In this document: piece after piece, positions 20,549 through 27,437 of the stretch
How the letters are laid out: each line of letters begins with the position of its first letter
How positions within the stretch are numbered: the first letter of the stretch is position 1
Assembly (NCBI GenBank): GCA_021846605.1
Contig: JAJZWQ010000023.1
Coordinates: 1 to 27,437, forward strand
Reading direction: 5' to 3'
Source: Bacillota bacterium
GTDB lineage: Bacteria; Bacillota_E; RBS10-35; JAJYVN01
DNA length: 27,437 bases
Position numbers and translations under genes: made by a program
Notes under the pieces: model-generated
Seen by the model: the letters and a program-made list of their open reading frames with translations, nothing else
Database searches by the model: none
Told to the model about the DNA's origin: nothing

Positions 20549-22092
20549 GGCCAGGCCAGCGGAACGCCCAGGCGCGCGAGCACGGATTGGAACTCCAGGA
20601 GGCGGGCCGGTGTCGCGCGCACCGCGTGGGGCTCGCCGCCCGTCCGCAGGCAGTGCGCGGCCAGGGCACCCGCGGCCTCGCCGATGTTCCACTCCACCGG
20701 GTGCACGCGGAAGGCGCCGTTGGTGATGTGGGTCGTCCCCACGTTCTTGCACCCGGCGATCAGGTTGCGCAGGCGTACGGGCAGGAGCGACCCCAGCGGG
20801 ATCTGGAACGGGTGGCAGGGGATGTCCAGGAAGGTGGCGCTCCGCACCCCGGGGTGCAGGTCGATGCGGTACAGGCCGATGCCGACCGCGTCGAAAAAGG
20901 GCTCCGCCCCGCCCCCTGGGCGCACCTCGGCCGCGAGGTGTTGCTCCAGCACGCGGAAGACCGGCACGATGCGCCGCGACTCGCGGACGTAGGGGGCCAT
21001 GGCCAACCCGTCGGGGGTGCCGACGACATCCGGCCGCAGGCGGAGTCCGGGCCAGCCCCTCCCGCCGTCGGGCCGGGGGGCCTCGGTCTGCAGCCAGTGC
21101 ACCAGTGAGAGGGAGAGGCGGCCGGCCGCCGCGACCGCGGCGGGGTCGGCCCCTCCGGGGCGGCCGGGACGGATCAGCGCCGTTTCGCGGAAGTCGTTCT
21201 GCGGCCAGTTCAGCAGCGAGATGTCGCTGGGGAAGGCGCCGTGCGCAAAGAGCGAGCGGTCCACCAGGCGCCGATAGGTCCACAGCGGCGTGGCCCCGGG
21301 GTCGGCCGTATCGGGGAAGAGCCCGTACCGCCGGGGCGCCCCACCCCGGGGATCGGGTTGCTCCCAGGCCAGCCGGCCCGCATCCCGCCAGGCGGCGTAG
21401 CCGGCGGGCCGGGGGATGCGGTGGTCCTCCCCCGGGCGGAAGTCCAGCGCCAGGCAGACCGTGCAGGCCTGCATGTCTTCAGGGTCGGCCGTGGCCGCGG
21501 CGTGCGGCTCGCCGGTGTCTGCCCGTCCCTCGGCCCCCGTTACGTACTCTGTCCCGGTCAGAGGCAGCAGTTCGCCCAGGTCCGTGGCATCCACGACGAA
21601 GGGCGCCTCCGCCACCGCGGTGGCGGAGGCGGGCCCGGTGAAGCGCACCGCGCGCACCCGGTCGCCCGCGCTGTCGGCGGCGGAGGGATGCCAGCCCTGC
21701 GCCACGACGATCCTGCCTGCCGCGCGTTCGGGCGCCAGGATCGCCTCCAGGGCGGCCAGGGCGGCACGCGGTTCGTGACACAGTCGGCTGACCCAGCCGT
21801 TGCCCGGATTCAGGTGTGGGTTGCCGGCTCCCGGGAGCAGCGGGTAGTGGGCGCGGTAGTGCGCACGGATGGCGGCGCGCAGACCGGCGTAGCTCCGGGT
21901 GCCCCCGAACGCTTCGATCCAGGCGTGTTCGTCGGGCGCGGAGACGGCCTGGGCCGTCAGTTGCCCGCCGATCCAGGGCTCCTGGACGACCAGCAGGACG
22001 CGGGCGCCCAGGCGCGCGGCCGCCAAGGCCGCGGCCACCCCGCCCAGGCTGCCGCCCACCACCAGCACGTCTGCCCGCCATGCCGTGTCCAC
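20536..22092 (-). CDS. FAD-dependent oxidoreductase (PF12831 type)
   Basis: About 518 residues. An N-terminal dinucleotide-binding motif VLVVGGSLGGVAAALAAARL binds FAD, followed by WIGGQLTAQ (the GG-Q loop typical of this family). Later segments include FVVDATDLGELLPL, LFPDTADPG, SLLNWPQNDF, PHP-type and CKNVGTTHITNGAFRVHP near the C-terminus (second FAD contact). Members are often annotated generically and occur in carbohydrate clusters. GTG 22092 is chosen because GGGAGG lies seven bases upstream; GTG 22107 is an upstream alternative. It is the last gene of a three-gene unit with a sugar isomerase and a second PF12831 protein. Proposed: oxidation or reduction of a sugar or glycoside in the cytoplasm. 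The substrate is unknown. Confidence 0.82.
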   Translation of the reverse strand: MDTAWRADVLVVGGSLGGVAAALAAARLGARVLLVVQEPWIGGQLTAQAVSAPDEHAWIEAFGGTRSYAGLRAAIRAHYRAHYPLLPGAGNPHLNPGNGWVSRLCHEPRAALAALEAILAPERAAGRIVVAQGWHPSAADSAGDRVRAVRFTGPASATAVAEAPFVVDATDLGELLPLTGTEYVTGAEGRADTGEPHAAATADPEDMQACTVCLALDFRPGEDHRIPRPAGYAAWRDAGRLAWEQPDPRGGAPRRYGLFPDTADPGATPLWTYRRLVDRSLFAHGAFPSDISLLNWPQNDFRETALIRPGRPGGADPAAVAAAGRLSLSLVHWLQTEAPRPDGGRGWPGLRLRPDVVGTPDGLAMAPYVRESRRIVPVFRVLEQHLAAEVRPGGGAEPFFDAVGIGLYRIDLHPGVRSATFLDIPCHPFQIPLGSLLPVRLRNLIAGCKNVGTTHITNGAFRVHPVEWNIGEAAGALAAHCLRTGGEPHAVRATPARLLEFQSVLARLGVPLAWPPAP

Positions 22093-22107
22093 CGTTCCGC
22101 CTCCCAC

Positions 22108-23010
22108 TCAGGCGGGCGCGGGGAAGTGGCGGGCCAGCTTGTCGCGCAGGAAGGCGACCGAGCGGCGCAGTTCGTCCATCCCGTCCATGCCGTCCTCCAC
22201 CGAGATCCAGCCGTCAAAGCCCGCCCCCGCCAGCCTGGAGAGGATGGTGTCGTAATCGTTGTGCCCGCGCCCGATTTCGCCGTGGTGCAGGATGGCGCTG
22301 TAACCGGCGCCCTCGTCCCGGCGGCGCAGTTCCGCGATGTCGTGGCCGGGCAGGAGGTAGCGGTCGCTGGCATGCATGCTGACCACGCGCGGCAGCACGG
22401 CGTCCAGCACCCGCAGGGGATCCTCGCCGGCCAACAGCGCGTTGCTCGGGTCATAGTTCACGCCGAACCACGGCGAGTCGATCGCCAGGGCGATCTCCAC
22501 GAAGACCTCCAGATGTTGGGCGAACTCCGGGTACTGCCAGTAGTTGTCCTTGTAGTGGTTCTCCATGGCCAGCACGACGCCCCGGCGCTCGGCGTGCTCC
22601 AGGCAGGCCTCGATGCCCGCGCGTGCCCAGGAGACGCCCTCGGCCACGCTGACCCCGGGCCGCCGCTGGCCGGAGAGCACCCGGCAGGTGCGCCGACCGC
22701 TCGCCCCGAACGCGGCCAGCACGTCGATCGCCGCCTTCTGGCGCTCCACCTCGGCCGCCCGCCAGGCGGGATCGGGGTGGGTGAAGTCCGGCGAGTAGCA
22801 GTACATCGGGACCACCATGCCGGCCGCCGTGACCCGCTCGCGCACGGCTTCCAGATATGCCGGTTCGGTGCTGCGCAGGAAGCCCGGGTAGAGTTCCAGC
22901 CCGTCGACCCCCAGGGTCGCGGCCAGGGCGATCCAGTCCTCCAGGGTCATGGTGTGGGTCACGCACAACTCGTCCATGAAGCACTTCGGAAATACGGCAA
23001 GCGCGGGCAA
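22108..23010 (-). CDS. Sugar phosphate isomerase/epimerase (AP endonuclease 2 TIM barrel)
   Basis: About 300 residues, xylose-isomerase-like TIM barrel (PF01261). Family features: an N-terminal LAVFPKCFMDELCV, LGVDGLELYPGF, VLAMENHYKD (metal Glu), FGVNYDPSNAL (metal Asp), VSMHASDR (metal His) and GWISVEDGMDG (metal Glu). It would isomerise or epimerise a sugar, or act as a dehydratase on a keto-sugar. Two starts: GTG 23025 overlaps the TGA of the upstream gene but lacks a ribosome site, whereas TTG 23010 follows GAGGGA by about eight bases and is preferred. It sits between two FAD oxidoreductase genes with gaps of 11-15 bases, so the three products probably act on one substrate. Confidence 0.85.
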   Translation of the reverse strand: MPALAVFPKCFMDELCVTHTMTLEDWIALAATLGVDGLELYPGFLRSTEPAYLEAVRERVTAAGMVVPMYCYSPDFTHPDPAWRAAEVERQKAAIDVLAAFGASGRRTCRVLSGQRRPGVSVAEGVSWARAGIEACLEHAERRGVVLAMENHYKDNYWQYPEFAQHLEVFVEIALAIDSPWFGVNYDPSNALLAGEDPLRVLDAVLPRVVSMHASDRYLLPGHDIAELRRRDEGAGYSAILHHGEIGRGHNDYDTILSRLAGAGFDGWISVEDGMDGMDELRRSVAFLRDKLARHFPAPA

Positions 23011-23021
23011 AACAGCATCCC

Positions 23022-24557
23022 TCACCACTTGTTCAAGATGACGCCCTCGCCGGTCAGCCAGCTGTGTAACGCGGCCACCTCCGGCGTGGCGAAGCGGAGC
23101 AGTGGGACGCCCTCGTGCAGGGAGAGCGCGGCGGCGGCGCCGGCCGCGTCCCCCAGCACGCACTGGTTGGGCGTGGCGCGCAGCGCCCACCACGCCCGCG
23201 ACTCGATGCGCGCGGCATACCCCGGCACGAGGACGTTCTGCACCGGTGGGACCAGGATCGCGTCCAGCGGCAGGTAGGTGGGGTTGGGCGCCGCAGCGGT
23301 CGTCCGCACCACCTCGCCGTGGGTGTAGCCGGCGTTCTCCGGCCAGTAGAAGCCCAGGCCGATCCGACGGTTGTGGTGCCGGGAGTCGATGCCGTCCGTC
23401 GGTCCTGAGCCCGCTCCCGTCATGTCTTCCACCTTGACCGCGAATGGTTCCGGTCCGGGCGCGGTGCCGTGGATCGTCTCGCGCAACAGCAGCATCGCGG
23501 CGCACCGTGGCCGTTCGCCGTCGACGGCCAGCCGCGCGGTCCCCAACCCGGGAAAACGGCGCAGGGCGCCCAGCATGTCCGAGGACGTCGCGATGGATAC
23601 GGCCTCCCGGTAGGCGGTGTCCAGGTCGCGCGTCTTGACGGGGCCGACGTCCAGATCGCGGTCGGTACCCGCGTCGTAGGCCCTCCGCCGGCCATCCACG
23701 CTGTACACGAGCAGGGCCGAGATCCAGAAGGTGCCAGACGCCTCCTCCCAGCCCCGCGGCGGCCCGACGCGGAAGCCCGGGTGCGCGGCCGCAAAGGATG
23801 CCAGCACGGCGTCGTTCGCCGCGATCCCCGCCCCGCCCCAGAACGTGCGCCTGGTCCCACCCGGCCCGTCTTCGCTGGCCGTGCCCCACACGGGGCGGTC
23901 CTGGCTGTCGCGGGCGGCGGTCAACGCCTCCCAGTCCAGGCCCTCGACCGCCACCAGCAGGGAGGCCACCATCTGGCGCCCGTCCGGGTTCCAATCGGAG
24001 CGACCGACGCTGTATGCGCCGCCGGCCAGGCGCAGCAGGCGTCCGGTGGCCGATCCATCCACGAAGAGGTCTCCCGCCAGGACCAGCGGCTCCCCATCGA
24101 CCAGCACCGGGTCTGCGGCCGCGTCGACCGGGCGCACGGCGATGGCCCCGACCTCGGTGATCGTCCGGTTGCGCGCCTTGCGGCTGCGGTTCCGGGGGGG
24201 GCGCGCGCCCTCGGCGGCGCGCGGGTGCACGGCCTCCAATTCATGGCCGGCCAGCACCGTGACGCCAGCCTGCGCCAACTCGTCGGAGAGCAGGGCGGCG
24301 AAGGCCCCGGGGCTGTAGATGGGTCCGGTCGCCTGCAACCAGCGGGCGAAGCTCCCGCCCTGCGGGGTGGCGCGCCGGCCGGCGTGCAGCCACTGCCGGA
24401 TCTCCCAGCCGCAGTGGCTGCCCACGGTCGCCATGCCGCCAGGAAACCCCTCGGGGAACACCAGGGTCACCCGCGTGCCGGGGTCGGCACGGCGGGCCGC
24501 CGTCAGAGCGGCGGCGACCCCGGCCAACTCTCCGCCATACACCACGATATCCGCCAC
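23022..24557 (-). CDS. FAD-dependent oxidoreductase (PF12831 type)
   Basis: About 511 residues. The N-terminus VADIVVYGGELAGVAAALTA supplies a GGxxAG-type FAD loop, followed by PGGMATVGSHCGW. A central DLFVDGSATGRLLRLAGG and the motif PLDAILVPPVQNVLVPGYA, plus CVLGDAAGAAAALS near the C-terminus, complete the FAD site. GTG 24557 follows GGGGGGT by six bases. An open extension to ATG 24665 is poorly supported and reads like untranslated leader. It is the first gene of the oxidoreductase-isomerase-oxidoreductase unit. The two FAD proteins are clearly paralogous in layout but differ in sequence, so they may catalyse opposite or successive redox steps. Substrate is unknown; sugar or glycoside is inferred from the context. 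Confidence 0.82.
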   Translation of the reverse strand: MADIVVYGGELAGVAAALTAARRADPGTRVTLVFPEGFPGGMATVGSHCGWEIRQWLHAGRRATPQGGSFARWLQATGPIYSPGAFAALLSDELAQAGVTVLAGHELEAVHPRAAEGARPPRNRSRKARNRTITEVGAIAVRPVDAAADPVLVDGEPLVLAGDLFVDGSATGRLLRLAGGAYSVGRSDWNPDGRQMVASLLVAVEGLDWEALTAARDSQDRPVWGTASEDGPGGTRRTFWGGAGIAANDAVLASFAAAHPGFRVGPPRGWEEASGTFWISALLVYSVDGRRRAYDAGTDRDLDVGPVKTRDLDTAYREAVSIATSSDMLGALRRFPGLGTARLAVDGERPRCAAMLLLRETIHGTAPGPEPFAVKVEDMTGAGSGPTDGIDSRHHNRRIGLGFYWPENAGYTHGEVVRTTAAAPNPTYLPLDAILVPPVQNVLVPGYAARIESRAWWALRATPNQCVLGDAAGAAAALSLHEGVPLLRFATPEVAALHSWLTGEGVILNKW

Positions 24558-24703
24558 GCCGGCACCCCCCGTTGTGACCACATGAAGATACGGCGCGGCC
24601 CTGTACACCACCGCCGCGCGCGTCACGGCAGCCGAAATCGGAGCGCCCGCCGTCAGGCCCAGCATACCCTACAAATCCCGTCGTTCGTGCCGGTTCCTCT
24701 GCC

Positions 24704-25096
24704 CTAGCCGGCGGAGGGTGGCGTGTAGGCCCCCGCCGCCACGGCCTCCAGGATCGCCTGCGCCGTGGCGGCGTTGGTGGCCACCGGGATCTCCCGGACG
24801 TCGCACAGCCGCAGCAGCGCCGAAACGTCGGGCTCGTGCGGGTGCGCCGTGAGCGGATCGCGCAGGAAGAGCACGCAGTGGATGCGCCCGGAGGCGATCT
24901 CGCTGCCGATCTGCTGGTCGCCCCCCAAAGGGCCGGAGAGATAGCAGTGAATGCGAAGCCCGGTGGTCTCGGAGACCAGGTGCCCCGTCGTTCCCGTCGC
25001 CACCAATTCGTGCCCCTCGAGCACCGCGCGGTAGCGCCGGGCGAGCGCGAGCATGTCCGGCTTCTTCTTGTCATGGGCGATCAGCGCGATGCGCAG
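24704..25096 (-). CDS. mgsA: Methylglyoxal synthase, apparent CTG start
   Basis: Converts dihydroxyacetone phosphate to methylglyoxal and phosphate, a bypass of lower glycolysis. The 130-residue product matches the family end to end: [40 protein letters not shown] (catalytic Asp), [20 protein letters not shown] and VATNAATA. It is strikingly like the Bacillus enzyme, whose first residues [12 protein letters not shown] align to [12 protein letters not shown] here, placing the start at CTG 25096. An AAGGAGGA site lies six bases upstream of that CTG. The only upstream in-frame alternative, a GTG about 24 bases earlier, lies before the ribosome site. With the phosphofructokinase/aldolase pair it adds to triose-phosphate metabolism. 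It is divergent from the MurA-like gene. Confidence 0.94.
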   Translation of the reverse strand: MRIALIAHDKKKPDMLALARRYRAVLEGHELVATGTTGHLVSETTGLRIHCYLSGPLGGDQQIGSEIASGRIHCVLFLRDPLTAHPHEPDVSALLRLCDVREIPVATNAATAQAILEAVAAGAYTPPSAG

Positions 25097-25444
25097 ACGG
25101 GTTCCTCCTTCCGGCACGGGCCCGGTTTCGCCATTGGGTCGTGGGGCCCTGCTCTGGCCGCGGCGCGCCGCGGCCTCCGGTAGCTTTTCCCGCGGCTGGC
25201 GAAAAGAGGGGCACACGGACCGATATACATATAGGATTGGCGCGCCGCGGGGAGTATCTTTCCCCCAGTGGCACGTTTCGCCTCCGCCCCTACGGACGGC
25301 AACAGACCGCTGGTTGCGAATTGGGGTGAGGAATGCCGTCGTGCCCTCCGGGGGCCCGTAACAGGCGTCGTCGCATAGGCTGCGTGGGCGGGCGTTCGGG
25401 ACGGGGCATGCGCGTTCAGGGAAGAACGTTTGGGGGGTGCGCGG
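25097..25444. promoter_or_regulatory. Divergent intergenic region, mgsA / murA-like
   Basis: About 350 bases without a gene. It contains an AT-rich patch (GATATACATATAGG, about 25222-25235) in otherwise GC-rich sequence, a plausible promoter core for one or both genes. I see no clear operator, riboswitch or terminator. Confidence 0.4.
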
Positions 25445-26731
25445 GTGCGTGCCTGGAGGATCCTCGGTGGTCGGCGGTTGCGGGGCGAGGTCCGCGTGGG
25501 TGGCAGCAAATACTCCGCGCTGGCCGCGATTCCCGCGCTGGCGCTGGCGAACGGACCCAGTGTGCTGCACAACGTGCCGGACATCCTGGACGTGCGCAGC
25601 TACGTGGAGATGCTCTCCGAATGCGGGGCGCGCGTGCGCCGGGACGGGCCGGACCTGGAGATCGACCCCCGCGGCCTGCGGCACATGCCCCTGCCTCCGT
25701 CCTGGAGCGCGGGCCTGCGCGCCTCGACCTACATGCTGGCCACCCAACTCGTGCTGTGGGGTGAGGCGGAGGTCGGGTTGCCGGGCGGCGACCGCATTGG
25801 CAGCCGCCCGCTGGACCTGCATGTCAAGGCGCTGCGGGCGATGGGCGCCGACGTCGGTCCCTCGGCGGACGGCGCGGCCATCTGCGCCCGGGCGAGCCGC
25901 CTGCACGGGGCACACGTCTACTTCGACCAGCCGAGCGTCGGCGCGACGGTGCAGGCGCTCCTGGCGGCGGTGCGCGCCGAGGGCGAGACGCGACTGGAGA
26001 ACGCCTACGTGGGGCCGTTTATCGTTGATCTGGCCAACATGTTGCGGGCCATGGGCGCCGAGGTGCACGGCGCGGGCACTGCCAGTGTGCGGATCGTCGG
26101 GGTCTCCGCGTTGCATCCGGTCGAACACACGCTGATCGGTGATCAGGCCGAGGCCTTCACCGTGCTGGCGGCGGGCGTCAGTTCGGGTGGGGCGGTGCGT
26201 GTCTCGGGGATCGAGCCCGCCGACATCGGCGCCGGGCTCTCCAAGCTCCGCGAGGCCGGGGCCGAGAGTCGCGTGGGTCCGGGATGGGTGGAGATTGAGG
26301 GCCCGCGCCGCCTGCGGGCCGTCGACGTCCAGACCGGGCCGCTGCCCGCCTTCTACACGGACTATCACCCGCCCCTGGCGGCGGTCCTGGCGTCTGCCGA
26401 AGGCATCAGCCGCATCGTCGAGACACAGTGGCGGGAACGCTTCGCGTACTCCGAGGGTCTCCGGGCCATGGGGGCCCATGTGCGCGTGCGCGGCGCCGCC
26501 GCCCTGATCCGCGGGGGCCGGCTCCACGGGGCATCCGTCCTCGCCCGGGAAAGTCGTGCCGCCGCCGCCTACGCCATCGCCGCTCTGTCGGCGGGGGGCG
26601 AGAGCCTGGTGCTGGGGATCCACCACATCGAGCGCGTTTGCGAACGCTTTGTGGGCAAGTTGCAGGGGTTGGACGCCGACATCGCCGAGGTCCAAGCCGA
26701 GGCGGCCGCCGCGGCCGAGGCGGACGCCTAG
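25445..26731 (+). CDS. Divergent MurA-like enolpyruvyl transferase family protein
   Basis: A 428-residue EPT-family protein (UDP-GlcNAc 1-carboxyvinyltransferase fold). GTG 25445 follows GGGGGGT by six bases. Conserved: Lys22, [26 protein letters not shown] with the Arg of Gx[17 protein letters not shown] (catalytic-base Asp region) and HIER near the C-terminus. Changed relative to E. coli MurA: Asn23 is Tyr; the fosfomycin-target Cys115 is Asp116; Lys160 is Gln; the REPE segment reads VGPF; the DLR motif reads ESR. Cys-to-Asp alone is known from natural fosfomycin-resistant MurA, for example in mycobacteria. The other changes suggest either altered substrate or a non-canonical paralogue, so I do not call it murA. 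The Tyr after the Lys also occurs in the EPSPS domain at 15193. It stands alone on this strand. Confidence 0.8.
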   Translation: MRAWRILGGRRLRGEVRVGGSKYSALAAIPALALANGPSVLHNVPDILDVRSYVEMLSECGARVRRDGPDLEIDPRGLRHMPLPPSWSAGLRASTYMLATQLVLWGEAEVGLPGGDRIGSRPLDLHVKALRAMGADVGPSADGAAICARASRLHGAHVYFDQPSVGATVQALLAAVRAEGETRLENAYVGPFIVDLANMLRAMGAEVHGAGTASVRIVGVSALHPVEHTLIGDQAEAFTVLAAGVSSGGAVRVSGIEPADIGAGLSKLREAGAESRVGPGWVEIEGPRRLRAVDVQTGPLPAFYTDYHPPLAAVLASAEGISRIVETQWRERFAYSEGLRAMGAHVRVRGAAALIRGGRLHGASVLARESRAAAAYAIAALSAGGESLVLGIHHIERVCERFVGKLQGLDADIAEVQAEAAAAAEADA

Positions 26732-27274
26732 TACTACAATCAGGGTCTCCTGATGTCGCATAAATACGGGAAGCTGCAGGGAAGTACCCCTTCGGGCGAG
26801 CTCGCGGTGGACGGTGATGGCGAACCAGGCAATGACGCGCCAGCGGACTTCTTGGACGCTTTCTCAGAGCCGCCGAGGGATCGGCAGGGCGATAGCCGAT
26901 GGCCGAGCGACATCCAAGCGCAAACTATCCAGGAACGTGCCCTCTCCGGCGGCGTCTGCGGGAGCCTGGCCGAATCGGGGGCCTCTGGGCGGCGTGGTAG
27001 CTCGCCCGAGGCCACGGCCTGACGGAACCCTCGCTCAGCGGATCGTTCACCCGGTACAAGAAACGCCGGGTCTCGCCGACCAGCCGGCCCCCGGCGTAAC
27101 GCCGCTGTCGCACCACATCCACGTCCAGCAGGCATGACGGGCGGCGGGGACGGTGCATCCGAGCGGATGCGAGGGCCACGTCACTGAAGGCGCAGAGGCG
27201 GTAGCGGTCAGCACGCGGGCGTGGGCTCATAGCGGCGGGTTCGTCCCAGCCACCAGCGGCCCATGCCTTCAGTG
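26732..27274. other. Region without a convincing gene
   Basis: About 540 bases after the MurA-like gene. Frames are open on both strands but none has a ribosome site plus a recognisable motif. A minus-strand segment at about 26745-26870 reads [21 protein letters not shown] and a segment near 26990-27230 (-) reads RRYAGGRLVGETRRFLYRV. These look protein-like, are in different frames, and could be pieces of a decayed gene, possibly a transposase. Confidence 0.35.
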
Positions 27275-27305
27275 TGAGGGCGCGTGCCGGCGCACCCGGC
27301 CCTCA
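27275..27305. terminator. Hairpin at the 3' end of the right-edge gene
   Basis: TGAGGGC (27275-27281) pairs with GCCCTCA (27299-27305), with an inner GTGC/GCAC stem and CGGC loop. It includes the stop codon of the minus-strand partial gene (27303-27305). There is no T-run. Confidence 0.45.
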
Positions 27306-27437
27306 GAGGGTGGGGCGGCGCGCGTGCCGGCCCGCGGATTGCGCCTCGGCGCGGTCCGGGGTCGGTGCGGCCTTGGTTTCGGGTCGGGCGACGGGCAGGG
27401 CCAGCGTGCTGAGCAACTCCGACGAGAAGTCCACCCG
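27303..27437 (-). CDS. C-terminus of an unidentified protein, partial
   Basis: The minus-strand frame is open from the right edge to TGA at 27305-27303, giving 44 residues. It begins RVDFSSELLSTLALPVARPE and ends in an Ala/Arg-rich tail. A structured segment followed by a loose polar tail and a stop codon inside a hairpin is consistent with a real C-terminus, but no family can be named from so short a piece. Confidence 0.45.
   Translation of the reverse strand, partial: RVDFSSELLSTLALPVARPETKAAPTPDRAEAQSAGRHARRPTL

Noticed and set aside
26753..27022. 89-residue acidic open frame right after the MurA-like gene
   Set aside because: There is no ribosome site before its ATG, no recognised family, and the antisense strand looks more protein-like; not called.
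1..27437. CRISPR arrays, tRNA or rRNA genes
   Set aside because: No regularly spaced repeats, tRNA-like cloverleafs or rRNA segments were noticed on reading either strand; a tRNAscan/Infernal run would settle it.

Overview
The window is very GC-rich (about 70% by eye). Its genes are tightly packed with strong purine-rich Shine-Dalgarno (SD) sites, and many start with GTG, TTG or apparently CTG. The methylglyoxal synthase resembles the Bacillus enzyme, the enoyl-reductase-type SDR resembles FabL, and one locus looks suited to making cyclohexanecarboxyl-CoA, the starter of omega-cyclohexyl fatty acids. Together these suggest a high-GC, Bacillota-like organism of the Sulfobacillus/Alicyclobacillus kind. 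This is inference; no rRNA or other phylogenetic marker is present.

Layout. 1-147: C-terminus of an IS200/IS605 TnpB, followed by a long hairpin. 203-2203 (-): a phosphofructokinase-family and class II aldolase pair. 2301-3356 (+): a GNAT acetyltransferase. 3484-5078 (-): APS kinase (cysC) and APS reductase (cysH), sulfate assimilation. 5525-6625 (+): a Gfo/Idh/MocA oxidoreductase, converging through a strong hairpin on a GH84 lipoprotein (6674-8179, -) that is translationally coupled to an enoyl-reductase-type SDR (8176-8955, -). 9078-9545 (+): a MaoC hydratase. 9605-10452 (+): an MntA antitoxin gene followed by a hepT toxin broken by two frameshifts. 10570-11772 (+): a membrane-anchored or secreted GH76 glycosidase. 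11773-12480: degraded DNA ending in an ISAzo13 transposase remnant. 12508-12990 (-): a DinB protein.

The central locus (13009-20490) is the most interesting. A FadH-type 2,4-dienoyl-CoA reductase (-) diverges from a (+) operon. The operon encodes a single polypeptide joining an EPSP-synthase-like domain to a cyclohexanecarboxylate-CoA-ligase-like domain, then an acyl-CoA dehydrogenase (overlapping GTGA junction), a MaoC dehydratase (apparent CTG start) and an unrecognised protein of about 210 residues. EPSPS homologue, CoA ligase, acyl-CoA dehydrogenase and dienoyl/enoyl reductase is the combination expected for the shikimate to cyclohexanecarboxyl-CoA route known from omega-cyclohexyl fatty acids and the ansatrienin/phoslactomycin/asukamycin starter. 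The EPSPS domain keeps the fold signatures but has lost several ligand-binding residues, which fits a dehydratase-like role rather than aromatic amino acid synthesis. The SDR and first MaoC, about 4 kb away, could supply further steps.

20536-24557 (-) is a carbohydrate-oxidation cassette: two PF12831-type FAD oxidoreductases flanking a TIM-barrel sugar isomerase/epimerase. With the GH84, GH76 and Gfo/Idh genes it suggests sugar or glycoside scavenging. 24704-25096 (-) is methylglyoxal synthase (mgsA). 25445-26731 (+) is a divergent MurA-like enolpyruvyl transferase with Asp at the fosfomycin-target Cys position and several other active-site changes. The end of the window (26732-27302) shows no convincing gene and is followed by the C-terminus of a gene entering from the right.
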